The notes: generated by a model not told the origin, from the letters alone. A stretch of 64,000 nucleotides of DNA from UBA8752 sp002172485 (GCA_042089915.1 JBELJZ010000013.1:1-64000); one strand, 5' to 3'. Shown: positions 37,636 to 46,965, numbered from the stretch's first letter. A program made the numbers and translations.

Positions 37636-37956
37636 ATGGGCTACGTTCTCCTCGTCCTCATTCTGATCATCGCCATTTTGCTTGGCGCGGTGATCCTCGT
37701 CCAGAACCCGAAAGGCACCGGCTTGGCCGCTGGATTCGAGTCCGCAGGCAAGATCGGCGGCGTGCAGCGCACGACCGACTTCTTGGAAAAGGCCACCTGG
37801 TACTTGACCACCGCCCTCTTCGTCCTCTGCATCGCAGCCACCGGCGCGTTCTCTGCAGGCACCGCTGAGACCAGCGGCTTCGAAGAGGACGAATTCGTTC
37901 CGACCACCACCACGGAGGCGCCTGCAGCCGAGGCGCCCATGGAGCCGGCGCAATAA
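37636..37956 (+). CDS. secG: Preprotein translocase subunit SecG
   Basis: Small inner-membrane protein of 106 residues with two transmembrane helices (about 3-22 and 54-72) and the SecG signature between them: LVQNPKGTGLAAGFES. It supports SecYEG/SecA-driven export. The C-terminal tail is acidic, then Thr/Ala/Pro-rich. A strong terminator begins 23 bases after the stop, separating it from groESL. Confidence 0.94.
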   Translation: MGYVLLVLILIIAILLGAVILVQNPKGTGLAAGFESAGKIGGVQRTTDFLEKATWYLTTALFVLCIAATGAFSAGTAETSGFEEDEFVPTTTTEAPAAEAPMEPAQ

Positions 37957-37978
37957 GCCGACCCACTTACAGCTTTTG

Positions 37979-38012
37979 AAATGTCAGCCTGTCACGGGCT
38001 GGCATTTTTTTT
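37979..38012 (+). terminator. Rho-independent terminator after secG
   Basis: An 11-bp stem pairs 37979-37989 with 37997-38007 (one G-U pair) around a 7-base loop, followed by an eight-T run at 38005-38012. It ends the miaB-activator-lptE-secG transcript, so groES needs its own promoter. Confidence 0.9.
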
Positions 38013-38042
38013 GGTCCGAATCGACCGGATTTGGCAGTCCGC

Positions 38043-38067
38043 CTGACGGAAATGTCAGTCCCTGACA
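38043..38067 (+). promoter_or_regulatory. Inverted repeat TGTCAG-TCC-CTGACA upstream of groES
   Basis: A perfect 6-bp inverted repeat with 3-base spacer covers 38053-38067. A third half-site, CTGAC at 38043-38047, pairs with the GTCAG at 38054-38058, so half-sites recur about every 10 bases. It lies 13 bases upstream of the sigma-54-like promoter. It probably binds a chaperonin regulator, perhaps the activator encoded at 34655; that link is inference. No CIRCE (HrcA) element is present. Confidence 0.65.
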
Positions 38068-38080
38068 GGGGATGTCCCTG

Positions 38081-38096
38081 TGGCACGCATTTCGCT
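38081..38096 (+). promoter_or_regulatory. Sigma-54-type promoter of groESL
   Basis: TGGCACGCATTTCGCT matches the sigma-54 consensus TGGCACG-N4-TTGCW with a single mismatch (C for T at the twelfth-region position). The key GG (38082-38083) and GC (38094-38095) doublets are at the required 10-base spacing. The start of transcription would be near 38107, giving a leader of about 40 bases. No TAnnTTTG box was found in front of groES. Confidence 0.68.
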
Positions 38097-38147
38097 GGTT
38101 GGCTTGCGCCACAGGCAAGCATTTATTCATCAGAAACCATTCATATT

Positions 38148-38423
38148 ATGTCTGTAAACATCAAGCCCCTGGCCGACCGCGTGGTGGTCGAGCCCGCTGC
38201 CGCAGAAGAGAAGACCTCGACCGGCATCATCATTCCCGACACCGCCAAGGAAAAGCCGCAGCGCGGCACGGCGGTCGCCGTCGGCGCTGGCAAGCCCGAT
38301 GAGCCCATGACCGTGCAGGTTGGCGACACCGTACTCTATGGCAAGTATTCCGGAACCGAGCTTTCCCTCGACGAAGGCGACTATATGATCATGCGCGAGA
38401 GCGACATCCTGGCCATCCTCTGA
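38148..38423 (+). CDS. groES: Co-chaperonin GroES
   Basis: Chaperonin cap protein of 91 residues. The start MSVNIKPLADRVVVEP and the ending YMIMRESDILAIL are characteristic, and the mobile-loop region TSTGIIIPDTAKEKP is intact. It caps GroEL during folding. Upstream lie a terminator, an inverted repeat and a sigma-54-like promoter. groEL follows after 31 bases. Confidence 0.98.
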   Translation: MSVNIKPLADRVVVEPAAAEEKTSTGIIIPDTAKEKPQRGTAVAVGAGKPDEPMTVQVGDTVLYGKYSGTELSLDEGDYMIMRESDILAIL

Positions 38424-38454
38424 TTCGAAACCTGAACATTCAACCCATTTCAAC

Positions 38455-40098
<1,644 letters not shown>

Positions 40099-40130
40099 TG
40101 GCTTCCCTTCGATTCACAACACCAGGAAAG

Positions 40131-40153
40131 GCCCCGCTACGGCGGGGCTTTTT
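40131..40153 (+). terminator. Rho-independent terminator after groEL
   Basis: A 7-bp G+C stem GCCCCGC/GCGGGGC (40131-40137 with 40142-40148) has loop TACG, followed by five T (40149-40153). It lies 33 bases past the groEL stop. The opposite strand has only a short T run, so it serves mainly the plus strand. Confidence 0.88.
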
Positions 40154-40187
40154 CGTGCCTGCTCCTTTTGGGAGTAGGCCGTGTCTT

Positions 40188-40898
40188 TTAGGCGCCAGCG
40201 AGGGTGTCGAAGACCTTTTCGAGGCCGCCACGGGCCATGAGGTCAGCCAGAGGAGCGTCCTCGACGATGCGGCCTTGCTTGATCATGACAACCCGGTCGC
40301 ACATGGCTTCCACCTCTTGCATGATGTGGGTGGACAGGATGACGGTGCGGGTGCGGCCGAATTCGGTGATGAGAGCGCGGATTTCCTTGAGCTGGAGCGG
40401 GTCGAGGCCCGAGGTGGGCTCGTCGAGGATGAGCAGCTCCGGATCGTGGAGAATGGCTTGCGCAAGACCGACGCGTTGCTTGTAGCCCTTGGACAGGGCG
40501 GCAATGGGTTTGTGGGCTTCCGGCCCCAACCCCACGCGCTCGATGGTGTGTTCCACTTTTTCTACCCGGGCTTTCTTGCCTTGGATGCCGTGCAGCCCGG
40601 CAATGAAGTCGAGGAACTCCCGGACGTACATCTCAGGATAGAGCGGGTTGTGCTCGGGCAGGTAGCCCATCCGGCGGCGCATCGCATCGCCGCCGTCGCG
40701 GACCTCCGTCCCGTCGAAGGCGATGGTCCCGCCATCGGTCGGCAGGTAGCCGAGGATGGACTTCATGAGGGTGGATTTGCCTGCGCCATTGGGCCCGAGG
40801 AGCCCGACGACCTGTCCTTTGGGGACGGAGACGGAGACCCCGTCGAGGGCCTTTTGCGGACCGTAGCGCTTGGTGACGTCGTGAACCTCCAACAGCAT
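40188..40898 (-). CDS. gldA: ABC transporter ATP-binding protein, GldA-type
   Basis: ABC ATPase of 236 residues: Walker A GPNGAGKS (35-42), signature LSKGYKQRVGLAQA, Walker B ELLILDEPTSGLD. The short length and YLPEHNPLY segment match GldA, the ATPase of the GldAFG transporter linked to gliding in flavobacteria. No gldF or gldG lies here, and many Bacteroidota keep gldA apart. The start MLLEVHDVTKRYG at 40898 is clear. A TACCTTG box ends 7 bases before the ATG, suggesting an almost leaderless mRNA. It is divergent from rsgA. Confidence 0.82.
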   Translation of the reverse strand: MLLEVHDVTKRYGPQKALDGVSVSVPKGQVVGLLGPNGAGKSTLMKSILGYLPTDGGTIAFDGTEVRDGGDAMRRRMGYLPEHNPLYPEMYVREFLDFIAGLHGIQGKKARVEKVEHTIERVGLGPEAHKPIAALSKGYKQRVGLAQAILHDPELLILDEPTSGLDPLQLKEIRALITEFGRTRTVILSTHIMQEVEAMCDRVVMIKQGRIVEDAPLADLMARGGLEKVFDTLAGA

Positions 40899-40938
40899 GG
40901 ATGCGCAAGGTAGGATGCGGATGGGCGAACTTGCGGCC

Positions 40939-41919
40939 ATGGAGGAACGACACGAAGGCACGGTGTTTCGGTCGACGGGCAAATGGGCGGACGTCCAGGC
41001 CCCCGATGGCCGGCGTGTAGAGTGCCGTCTCCGCGGGAAGTTCCGGATGGAAGGGCTCCGGACGACCAACCCGATCGCCGTCGGCGACCACGTGACGTGG
41101 ACCGAGGAGGAGGACGGCACAGGGGTCATCACTGAAATCGCCCCGCGCCGCAACCGCATCATCCGCCGGAGCGTGAACCTCAGCCACGAGGCGCACGTGG
41201 TGGCGGCCAACCTGGACCGTGCCTGGCTTGTGGTGACCCTCGTGGAGCCGGCGACCAGCAGTGGATTCGTGGACCGCTTTCTCGTGACGGCCGAGGCCTA
41301 CGGTGTGCCGACGACGCTGCTGTTCAACAAGGTCGACGTGCTGCTCCAGCTCGGCGAGGAGGCCGAGGAGCTGCTCGCATCATGGATGACGATGTACGGC
41401 GAGGCGGGCTACGAATGCCTGCCGATTTCGGCGACTGAGGGCATCGGCCTGGAGGAGGTGCGGGAACGCATGAAGGGCGGGATTCACTTGGTGAGCGGCC
41501 ACAGCGGGGTGGGCAAATCGACGCTGCTCAACGCCCTGATTCCCGGGCTTGACCAGAAGACGGCCGAGGTGTCCGACGTCCACGACAAAGGCAAGCACAC
41601 GACGACGTTTGCCGAGATGTTCCCGCTGCCGGGCGAGGACGGTGGCTTCATCATCGACACGCCGGGCATCAAGGGCTTCGGCCTCGTCCGGATGGAGAAG
41701 GAGACGCTGCACCACCACTTCCCGGAAATGTTTCGCCTGCTGCCGGACTGCAAATTCCACAACTGCCGCCACCTCGACGAACCGGGCTGTGCCGTTCGGG
41801 CGGCGCTGGAGACGGGTGAAGTGGACGACGAGCGCTACCGGAACTACCGCAACATGGTCGAGGAGTTCGACGAAGGCCCCTACCGCGCCGGCGGGAAACG
41901 GGGCAACCAGGGCATTTGA
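40939..41919 (+). CDS. rsgA: Ribosome small-subunit-dependent GTPase RsgA
   Basis: Circularly permuted GTPase of 326 residues (YjeQ) acting in late 30S maturation. An OB-fold (about 5-75) precedes the GTPase motifs in permuted order: NKVD (130-133), GHSGVGKS (187-194), DTPG (240-243). A zinc site follows (Cys271, Cys276, His278, Cys284). The start is taken at MEERHEGTVF (40939); ATGs at 40897, 40915 and 40921 are also in frame, the first overlapping the gldA-type start codon. Confidence 0.94.
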   Translation: MEERHEGTVFRSTGKWADVQAPDGRRVECRLRGKFRMEGLRTTNPIAVGDHVTWTEEEDGTGVITEIAPRRNRIIRRSVNLSHEAHVVAANLDRAWLVVTLVEPATSSGFVDRFLVTAEAYGVPTTLLFNKVDVLLQLGEEAEELLASWMTMYGEAGYECLPISATEGIGLEEVRERMKGGIHLVSGHSGVGKSTLLNALIPGLDQKTAEVSDVHDKGKHTTTFAEMFPLPGEDGGFIIDTPGIKGFGLVRMEKETLHHHFPEMFRLLPDCKFHNCRHLDEPGCAVRAALETGEVDDERYRNYRNMVEEFDEGPYRAGGKRGNQGI

Positions 41920-41921
41920 GG

Positions 41922-42746
41922 TCAGCCTGGCGGGAGGCGCGAGGCGATGAGGCCGCCGACCCGAAGGGTGGGGCCGTTGTAGGTCAACGGGCGGCCCGTG
42001 ACGATGTCGCAGACGGCAAGGCCTTGGGACCGGAAGAGGGCGTCGCCGGCGGCGCAGTCCCATTCGAAGTAGCCCGTGGAGCGGGCGTGCAGGTCGGCCT
42101 TGCCTTCGGCGACGAGGCAGAACTTGGCTGCCCCGCTGGCGGGCCGCATGCGGACCTGTGTGGGGTCGACGGTGCCGGCCACGAGGTCGTTGAGCGTGCC
42201 GGGTTCGTTCCAGCTGATCAGCAGGCTGTACGGCGGGGTGACGTCCTCATCGGCGCTGATGGCCCGGGGCGGCCGGGCCGCGTCGTCGATGCGCGCCTTC
42301 CAGGTGCCGATGCCGCAACCACCGAAGTAGACGCGGTCGAGGTCCGGGAGGGCGACGATGCCGAGGATGGGTTGCCAATCGTGGCCATCGCTTTCGATGA
42401 GGGCCACGTTGATCGCGTAGCCGGAGCGCATGCGGATGAAGGACCCCGTGCCGTCGAGCGGATCGACGAGCCACATTCGCGACCAGGTCTGGCGCTCGGC
42501 GTGGGGGGTTCGGCCGCCTTCTTCGCTCACGACGGGGATGCCCAAGGGGGCGAGGCCGTCGGCGAGGATGCGGTGGCTGGCGTGGTCGGCGTTGGTGACC
42601 GGGGAGCCGTCGCTCTTGTATTCCACTTCGAGTTCAGTGTGGGACAGCTGCGCCAACTCGGCCGCAGCGAGGCGCACCACGCCGAGGGCGTGGTCGAGGA
42701 CCGACTGGAGGTCGAGTGGCGTTTCCGGCTTCGGGGCGAGGGCCAT
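41922..42746 (-). CDS. cysQ: 3'(2'),5'-bisphosphate nucleotidase CysQ-type
   Basis: Inositol-monophosphatase-family phosphatase of 274 residues. Metal-site motifs: KSDGSPVTNAD (44-54), SEE (74-76), DPLDGT (95-100) and FEWDCAAGD (about 228). CysQ removes 3'-phosphoadenosine 5'-phosphate from sulfate assimilation; other members act on inositol phosphates, so substrate is probable only. The stop faces the rsgA stop with 2 bases between. A perfect -7 box TACCTTTG ends 4 bases before the ATG. Confidence 0.88.
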   Translation of the reverse strand: MALAPKPETPLDLQSVLDHALGVVRLAAAELAQLSHTELEVEYKSDGSPVTNADHASHRILADGLAPLGIPVVSEEGGRTPHAERQTWSRMWLVDPLDGTGSFIRMRSGYAINVALIESDGHDWQPILGIVALPDLDRVYFGGCGIGTWKARIDDAARPPRAISADEDVTPPYSLLISWNEPGTLNDLVAGTVDPTQVRMRPASGAAKFCLVAEGKADLHARSTGYFEWDCAAGDALFRSQGLAVCDIVTGRPLTYNGPTLRVGGLIASRLPPG

Positions 42747-42750
42747 GTCA

Positions 42751-42758
42751 CAAAGGTA
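42751..42758 (-). promoter_or_regulatory. -7 promoter box immediately before cysQ (leaderless type)
   Basis: TACCTTTG matches TAnnTTTG exactly, with only TGAC between it and the start ATG. Since transcription in Bacteroidota starts a few bases after this box, the mRNA would begin at or next to the A of the ATG. Confidence 0.6.
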
Positions 42759-42814
42759 AATCCGGTCCGGCCGGGGCTGGGGTCAGGTCGCGGAGAACAT
42801 GTGGACGGCTCGAT

Positions 42815-42822
42815 TAGTTTTG
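42815..42822 (+). promoter_or_regulatory. -7 promoter box of the thiamin receptor transcript
   Basis: TAGTTTTG matches TAnnTTTG exactly and ends just before the TPP riboswitch, so transcription would start at the aptamer's 5' edge. No TTG is seen at the -33 distance. Confidence 0.6.
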
Positions 42823-42827
42823 TCTCC

Positions 42828-42905
42828 GTACGCAGGGGTGCCGAGAGGCTGAGATCATACCCTCCGAACCTGTCCGGGTCATGCCGGGAAGGAAGCGAGA
42901 CACCG
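42828..42905 (+). ncRNA. TPP riboswitch (THI element)
   Basis: Conserved thi-box segments occur in order: GGGGTGCC (from 42835), GGCTGAGA then TACCC (42847-42862), GAACCTG (42867-42873), and CGGGTCATGCCGGGAAGGAAG (about 42875-42895). These form the pyrimidine- and pyrophosphate-sensing arms of the TPP aptamer. A 6-bp hairpin CACCGC-ACGA-GCGGTG follows at 42901-42916 without a T run, so control may act on translation rather than by termination. The gene 44 bases further on is a TonB receptor. Confidence 0.95.
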
Positions 42906-42959
42906 CACGAGCGGTGGGATCCGTTCATCGGGTTCCTGCGTGGCCACAACTGAAACGCC

Positions 42960-45233
42960 ATGCGCAAAACCTTTTTCCTGTTTGCTTTGACCCTGCCGCT
43001 GATCGGCCTCGGTCAAACCCCGTCCGACACGCTGAGCCGCTTCCTCGAGCCGGCCGCCGTGACCGCCGTCCGCGCCACCGAGCGCGCGCCCTTCGCCGCC
43101 GAGACCCTCGACGCGGAGGAAATCGCCGACCGCAACACCGGTCAGGACTTGCCTTACGTCCTGCGGTACACGCCGTCGGTGGTCGTCACCTCCGACGCCG
43201 GTGCCGGCGTGGGCTACACCGGCCTGCGCATCCGCGGTACGGACCCGACCCGCATCAACGTCACCCTCAACGGCATTCCGATCAACGACAGCGAGTCGCA
43301 GGCGGTCTTCTGGGTCAACATGCCCGACCTCGCCAGCGCCACCGATGACATCCAGGTGCAACGCGGCGTCGGCACGTCCACGCTGGGAGCGGGCGCCTTC
43401 GGGGCGACCATTTCCCTGAACACCCTCGACATCGCCGAGGAGGCCGGCGGATCGATGATGGTCGGCGGAGGCAGCTTCAACACCTTCCGCACCAACCTCC
43501 AATGGAACAGCGGTCGCAGTGCAAGCGGCTGGGCGGCCGAGGGCCGGGTCAGCACCGTCATGAGCGACGGCTGGGTCGACCGCGCCTCGAGCGACCTCAA
43601 CAGCTTCCAGCTCGGTCTGAACCGCGTCTGGGACGGCGGCTCCATGACCTACACGATTCTGAGCGGCCGCGAGCGCACCTACCAGAGCTGGTGGGGCGTC
43701 CCGGAGGTGGCATTGATCGGCACCGAAGACGAGATTCGCACGTGGGGCCAAAACAACGGCTATTCTGAGCAGCAGATCGACGACCTCGTGAACTCTGGTC
43801 GTCAGGCCAATTACTACAATTATGAAGACCAGGTCGACAACTACGGCCAGGACCACCAGCAGCTTCACCTCGAGCACCAGTTCGGAGACTGGCGTCTGTC
43901 CGCCACCGGCCACTTCACCCACGGGGAGGGCTACTTCGAAGAATTTAAAGGGGGCGAAGACCTCGCCGACTACCTGTTGCCCGACGTGGTGGTGGGCGAC
44001 GACACGGTCACGACCACCGATTTGGTGCGCCGCCGTTGGCTTGACAACGATTTCTACGGTGCCGTCCTCGGGGCGGAGCGCCGCTGGGACCGCGCCGCCC
44101 TGACACTGGGCGCTGCCGCCAACCGCTACGAGGGCGACCACTTCGGCCGGGTAATCTGGGCAGAGAACGCCTCCACCGCGGGCACGCCGAACTACACCTA
44201 CTACGACAGCGACGGCTTGAAGCTGGACCGCAATGTGTTTGCCCGGTTCGTTCAGCGTTCGCAAGACGGCCGCCTGCAGGCGCAGGCCGAGCTCCAGTAC
44301 CGGGGCGTCCGCTTCGAGACGATGGGGACGGACAACGACCAGGTGGCGATCAACGTGCCGCGCGACAGCGCCACGTTTGACTTCCTGAACCCCAAGGTGG
44401 GCCTCGACTACCGTCTCAACGACGAGGACCGCGTGTTTGCTTCGGTGGCGATCGCGCACAAAGAGCCGGGCCGCAACGACTTTGTGGATGCCCCTGCCGG
44501 GTTTGCGGATCGCGCCGAGCGCCTGACCGACTTCGAGTTCGGCTGGCGTCGCAACACCGATACCTACGCGTGGGGCCTGACCGCGTACCACATGGCGTAC
44601 ACCGATCAGCTCATCCCGACGGGCGCGCTCAACGATGTGGGGGCGGCCATCCGCCAGAATGTGCCGAAGAGCAGCCGGACGGGCGTGGAGATGGAATTCG
44701 GTTGGCAGATTTCAGACGCCTTCGAGCTCGGCGCCCAGGCGACGGTGTCCCGCAGCACCATTGACGAATTCACTGAGGTGTCCTACGACTACGGGGCCAA
44801 TTTCGACGAGTACAACGAAATCTCCACGGTCTACACCAACACGGACATTGCCTTTAGCCCGCGCCTGCTCTGGGGCGGTCAATTGCTGTGGCACGCGGTG
44901 CGTCCGGAGACGCCGTCCGGTGTGGCCTTCGACCTCGAGTGGGCGACGCAGCACGTGAGCGACCAGTATATGGACAACACAGGCACGGCCCTGCTGCCGG
45001 CCTACACCGTGTCCCAGCTGCGGGCGAGCCTCCACCTGCCGACGGTGAAGGACGGCAAGGTGATCGACCGGACCCGCCTCGACGTGTGGGTGGAAAACGT
45101 GCTCGATGCCGAGTACAGCGCCAACGGATACACCTACGGGTACAGCGCAGGACCGGACTTCGTGGTGCGCGAGAATTTCTTCTATCCGCAGGCGGGGCGC
45201 CACATCAACGTGGCCCTTACCTATCAGTTTTAA
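42960..45233 (+). CDS. TonB-dependent receptor, probably for thiamin
   Basis: Outer-membrane active transporter of 757 residues: signal peptide (about 1-18, ending LGQ), plug domain (about 30-160; LRIRGTDPTRINVTLNGIP), then a 22-strand beta-barrel ending in the aromatic ALTYQF. The TPP riboswitch in its leader makes thiamin or a precursor the likely substrate; thiamin-regulated receptors of this kind were predicted in Bacteroidota from riboswitch surveys. No CarboxypepD_reg domain precedes the plug. Stands alone without thiamin synthesis genes here. Confidence 0.92.
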   Translation: MRKTFFLFALTLPLIGLGQTPSDTLSRFLEPAAVTAVRATERAPFAAETLDAEEIADRNTGQDLPYVLRYTPSVVVTSDAGAGVGYTGLRIRGTDPTRINVTLNGIPINDSESQAVFWVNMPDLASATDDIQVQRGVGTSTLGAGAFGATISLNTLDIAEEAGGSMMVGGGSFNTFRTNLQWNSGRSASGWAAEGRVSTVMSDGWVDRASSDLNSFQLGLNRVWDGGSMTYTILSGRERTYQSWWGVPEVALIGTEDEIRTWGQNNGYSEQQIDDLVNSGRQANYYNYEDQVDNYGQDHQQLHLEHQFGDWRLSATGHFTHGEGYFEEFKGGEDLADYLLPDVVVGDDTVTTTDLVRRRWLDNDFYGAVLGAERRWDRAALTLGAAANRYEGDHFGRVIWAENASTAGTPNYTYYDSDGLKLDRNVFARFVQRSQDGRLQAQAELQYRGVRFETMGTDNDQVAINVPRDSATFDFLNPKVGLDYRLNDEDRVFASVAIAHKEPGRNDFVDAPAGFADRAERLTDFEFGWRRNTDTYAWGLTAYHMAYTDQLIPTGALNDVGAAIRQNVPKSSRTGVEMEFGWQISDAFELGAQATVSRSTIDEFTEVSYDYGANFDEYNEISTVYTNTDIAFSPRLLWGGQLLWHAVRPETPSGVAFDLEWATQHVSDQYMDNTGTALLPAYTVSQLRASLHLPTVKDGKVIDRTRLDVWVENVLDAEYSANGYTYGYSAGPDFVVRENFFYPQAGRHINVALTYQF

Positions 45234-45252
45234 TACAAACAGAAAACGGGGG

Positions 45253-46026
45253 TCAGGCCGAGGTCGACGCGGAAGCCGAGGCTGCGGCGAAGGACTGAAG
45301 GAATTGGGGGTCGCGCTCGATGGCCGACCCCACCACGGCGAGATCGGCTCCGGCTGCCCAGGCGTCCATCACGGCGTCGGGGGTCCGGAGGCCGCCACCC
45401 ACGATGATGGGGCAGGGGACCGCGCGGCGCACGGCGGCGATCATGTCGGCTGGAACGCCGTTGGGGGCGCCGCTTCCGGTGTCGAGGTACATGCACTGCA
45501 TGCCGAGGCAATGCCCGGCGAGGGCCGTGGTGGCGGCGATGTTCGGCTTGTCGGCCGGGATGGGCAGGCTGCCGCTCATGAAGTGGGCCGTGGTGGTTCG
45601 GCCGCCATCCACGAGCAGATAGCCACAGCCAACCGGGTCAAGTCCGAGCTCGCGAACGCGGGGCGCGGCTTCGACGTGCTTGCCGATCAGCGCTTCAGGA
45701 TTGCGGCCGCTGATGACCGACAAGAACAGCAATGCGTCCGCTTCGGCGGTGAGCTGGCTGGGCGCGCCAGGGAAGAGCACGATGGGCCGGTCGGTCCGCT
45801 CGCGGATGAGGGCGGCCGTGAGGTCCATGGAGCCTTCCGTGACGAGGCTGCCTCCAAGCAGGACGGTGTGGACTGCAGCAAAGGCCGGGTCAGCCATCCA
45901 GGCGAGGTCGGCCGGTGTGCGGGCGTGGTCGGGATCGACGAGCACGGCCAGCCCCTTGCGGCCGGCAGCGCGGTCGGCTTCGAGGGCGGAAATCCACCGT
46001 GGGGAGGGCGTGTGCAGCGCGTCCAT
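45253..46026 (-). CDS. Geranylgeranylglyceryl phosphate synthase family protein
   Basis: TIM-barrel prenyltransferase of 257 residues of the GGGP synthase/PcrB family, with the phosphate-site pattern YLDTGSGAP and IIVGGGLRTP. It joins glycerol-1-phosphate to a polyprenyl diphosphate. Archaea use this for ether lipids; group II enzymes of Bacteroidota (known from Flavobacterium) have the activity but an unclear role. The C-terminus ends in an Ala/Ser run. The start at 46026 overlaps the upstream hydrolase stop (TGATG). Confidence 0.9.
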   Translation of the reverse strand: MDALHTPSPRWISALEADRAAGRKGLAVLVDPDHARTPADLAWMADPAFAAVHTVLLGGSLVTEGSMDLTAALIRERTDRPIVLFPGAPSQLTAEADALLFLSVISGRNPEALIGKHVEAAPRVRELGLDPVGCGYLLVDGGRTTTAHFMSGSLPIPADKPNIAATTALAGHCLGMQCMYLDTGSGAPNGVPADMIAAVRRAVPCPIIVGGGLRTPDAVMDAWAAGADLAVVGSAIERDPQFLQSFAAASASASTSA

Positions 46027-46901
46027 CAGGACTTCGAAGATGGGGCAGCGATGCGTTTCACAATGTCGGGCCGGAGCAACCCGTGTCCACAGGGGTGGAA
46101 GTGAACGGGGCAAACGCCGTCGAGCCCACGCGCGTTGCGGGGCGGGATGACTTTGTCGCGCTCCCCGAAGTGGGCCTCCAGCACGCCTGGGTGGGCGGTG
46201 GCCAACCGCCTCAACGTTTGGCGACCCGGCGGCCAGAAGCGGCGGAGGGAGAGCCAGCAGTCGACGACCATGCGCCACATCTCGGCAGTCTCGAGGTGGA
46301 AGAGGGAGAACTGGTAGAAGTGCTCCGGGAGCAGGCCACGCTGCCTAAGCCAACCCATGCGGCGGACGATGCGTTCGCGCTGGCGTTCGCTTTGGCCGAG
46401 CCACGCCCGGCCCACGGAGGTGTCCACGGCGAAGCGGTATCCGGGGTTCCTCACGAGGCCGTCCGGGGCCATGAGCACGACACGGGAAAAGCGCTCCGGA
46501 TCCCGCGCCCACCACGACAATGCGACCCGGCCGCCCAGGCTGTAGCCGATGAGGGTGCCGTCGAATTCGAGGCCCTTGGTGGCCAGCAAGGAATCGATGG
46601 CGGCAAACCAGTCGCCTGGATCCAGCGGCCGATGGTGCCCCGACGACCGCCCGTGCGCCGCGAGGTGCACCATCAGGCAATTTGTTCGGTCCCCCAACAC
46701 AGGCTGGATGGCAACCATGTCTTCCATCGGCCGGCTGAAACCGTGAAAGGCAATGCTGGTGCTTCTGCTATCTCCCTCCCCTTTGAGTACGGTGAATTCA
46801 AGGGTGACTCCAAGGTGTTCGATCGTGTTCCTCTGCATCCCTGGCGGAAGTCCCGCGGGTATGGAGTCTGGTGCGAGGCTCATGATGCGAAGTTCAGCCA
46901 T
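46026..46901 (-). CDS. Alpha/beta-fold hydrolase
   Basis: Predicted serine hydrolase of about 291 residues. Oxyanion region AFHGFSRP, nucleophile elbow GYSLGG, acid in FGERDKVIP and base in HPCGHGLL are all visible. A downstream ATG at 46838 would shorten it by 21 residues, and both 46901 and 46883 are possible starts; the longest open frame reaches into carB on the other strand and is not used. Substrate unknown. It is coupled to the GGGP synthase gene. Confidence 0.82.
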   Translation of the reverse strand: MAELRIMSLAPDSIPAGLPPGMQRNTIEHLGVTLEFTVLKGEGDSRSTSIAFHGFSRPMEDMVAIQPVLGDRTNCLMVHLAAHGRSSGHHRPLDPGDWFAAIDSLLATKGLEFDGTLIGYSLGGRVALSWWARDPERFSRVVLMAPDGLVRNPGYRFAVDTSVGRAWLGQSERQRERIVRRMGWLRQRGLLPEHFYQFSLFHLETAEMWRMVVDCWLSLRRFWPPGRQTLRRLATAHPGVLEAHFGERDKVIPPRNARGLDGVCPVHFHPCGHGLLRPDIVKRIAAPSSKS

Positions 46902-46965
46902 GGAATCGGTAGCAAATCGGGAAAGCGTGTGGATAACGCGGTTCGGGGGAGTTAAAGGTCCGAGG

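Noticed and set aside
38102..38120. Short inverted repeat GCTTGC/GCAAGC before groES as a CIRCE element
   Set aside because: Sequence and spacing do not match CIRCE (TTAGCACTC-N9-GAGTGCTAA); it overlaps the expected transcription start and may be chance.
42901..42916. Hairpin after the TPP aptamer as a rho-independent terminator
   Set aside because: The 6-bp stem is followed by GGATCC rather than a T run; control may be at translation, so I did not call it a terminator.
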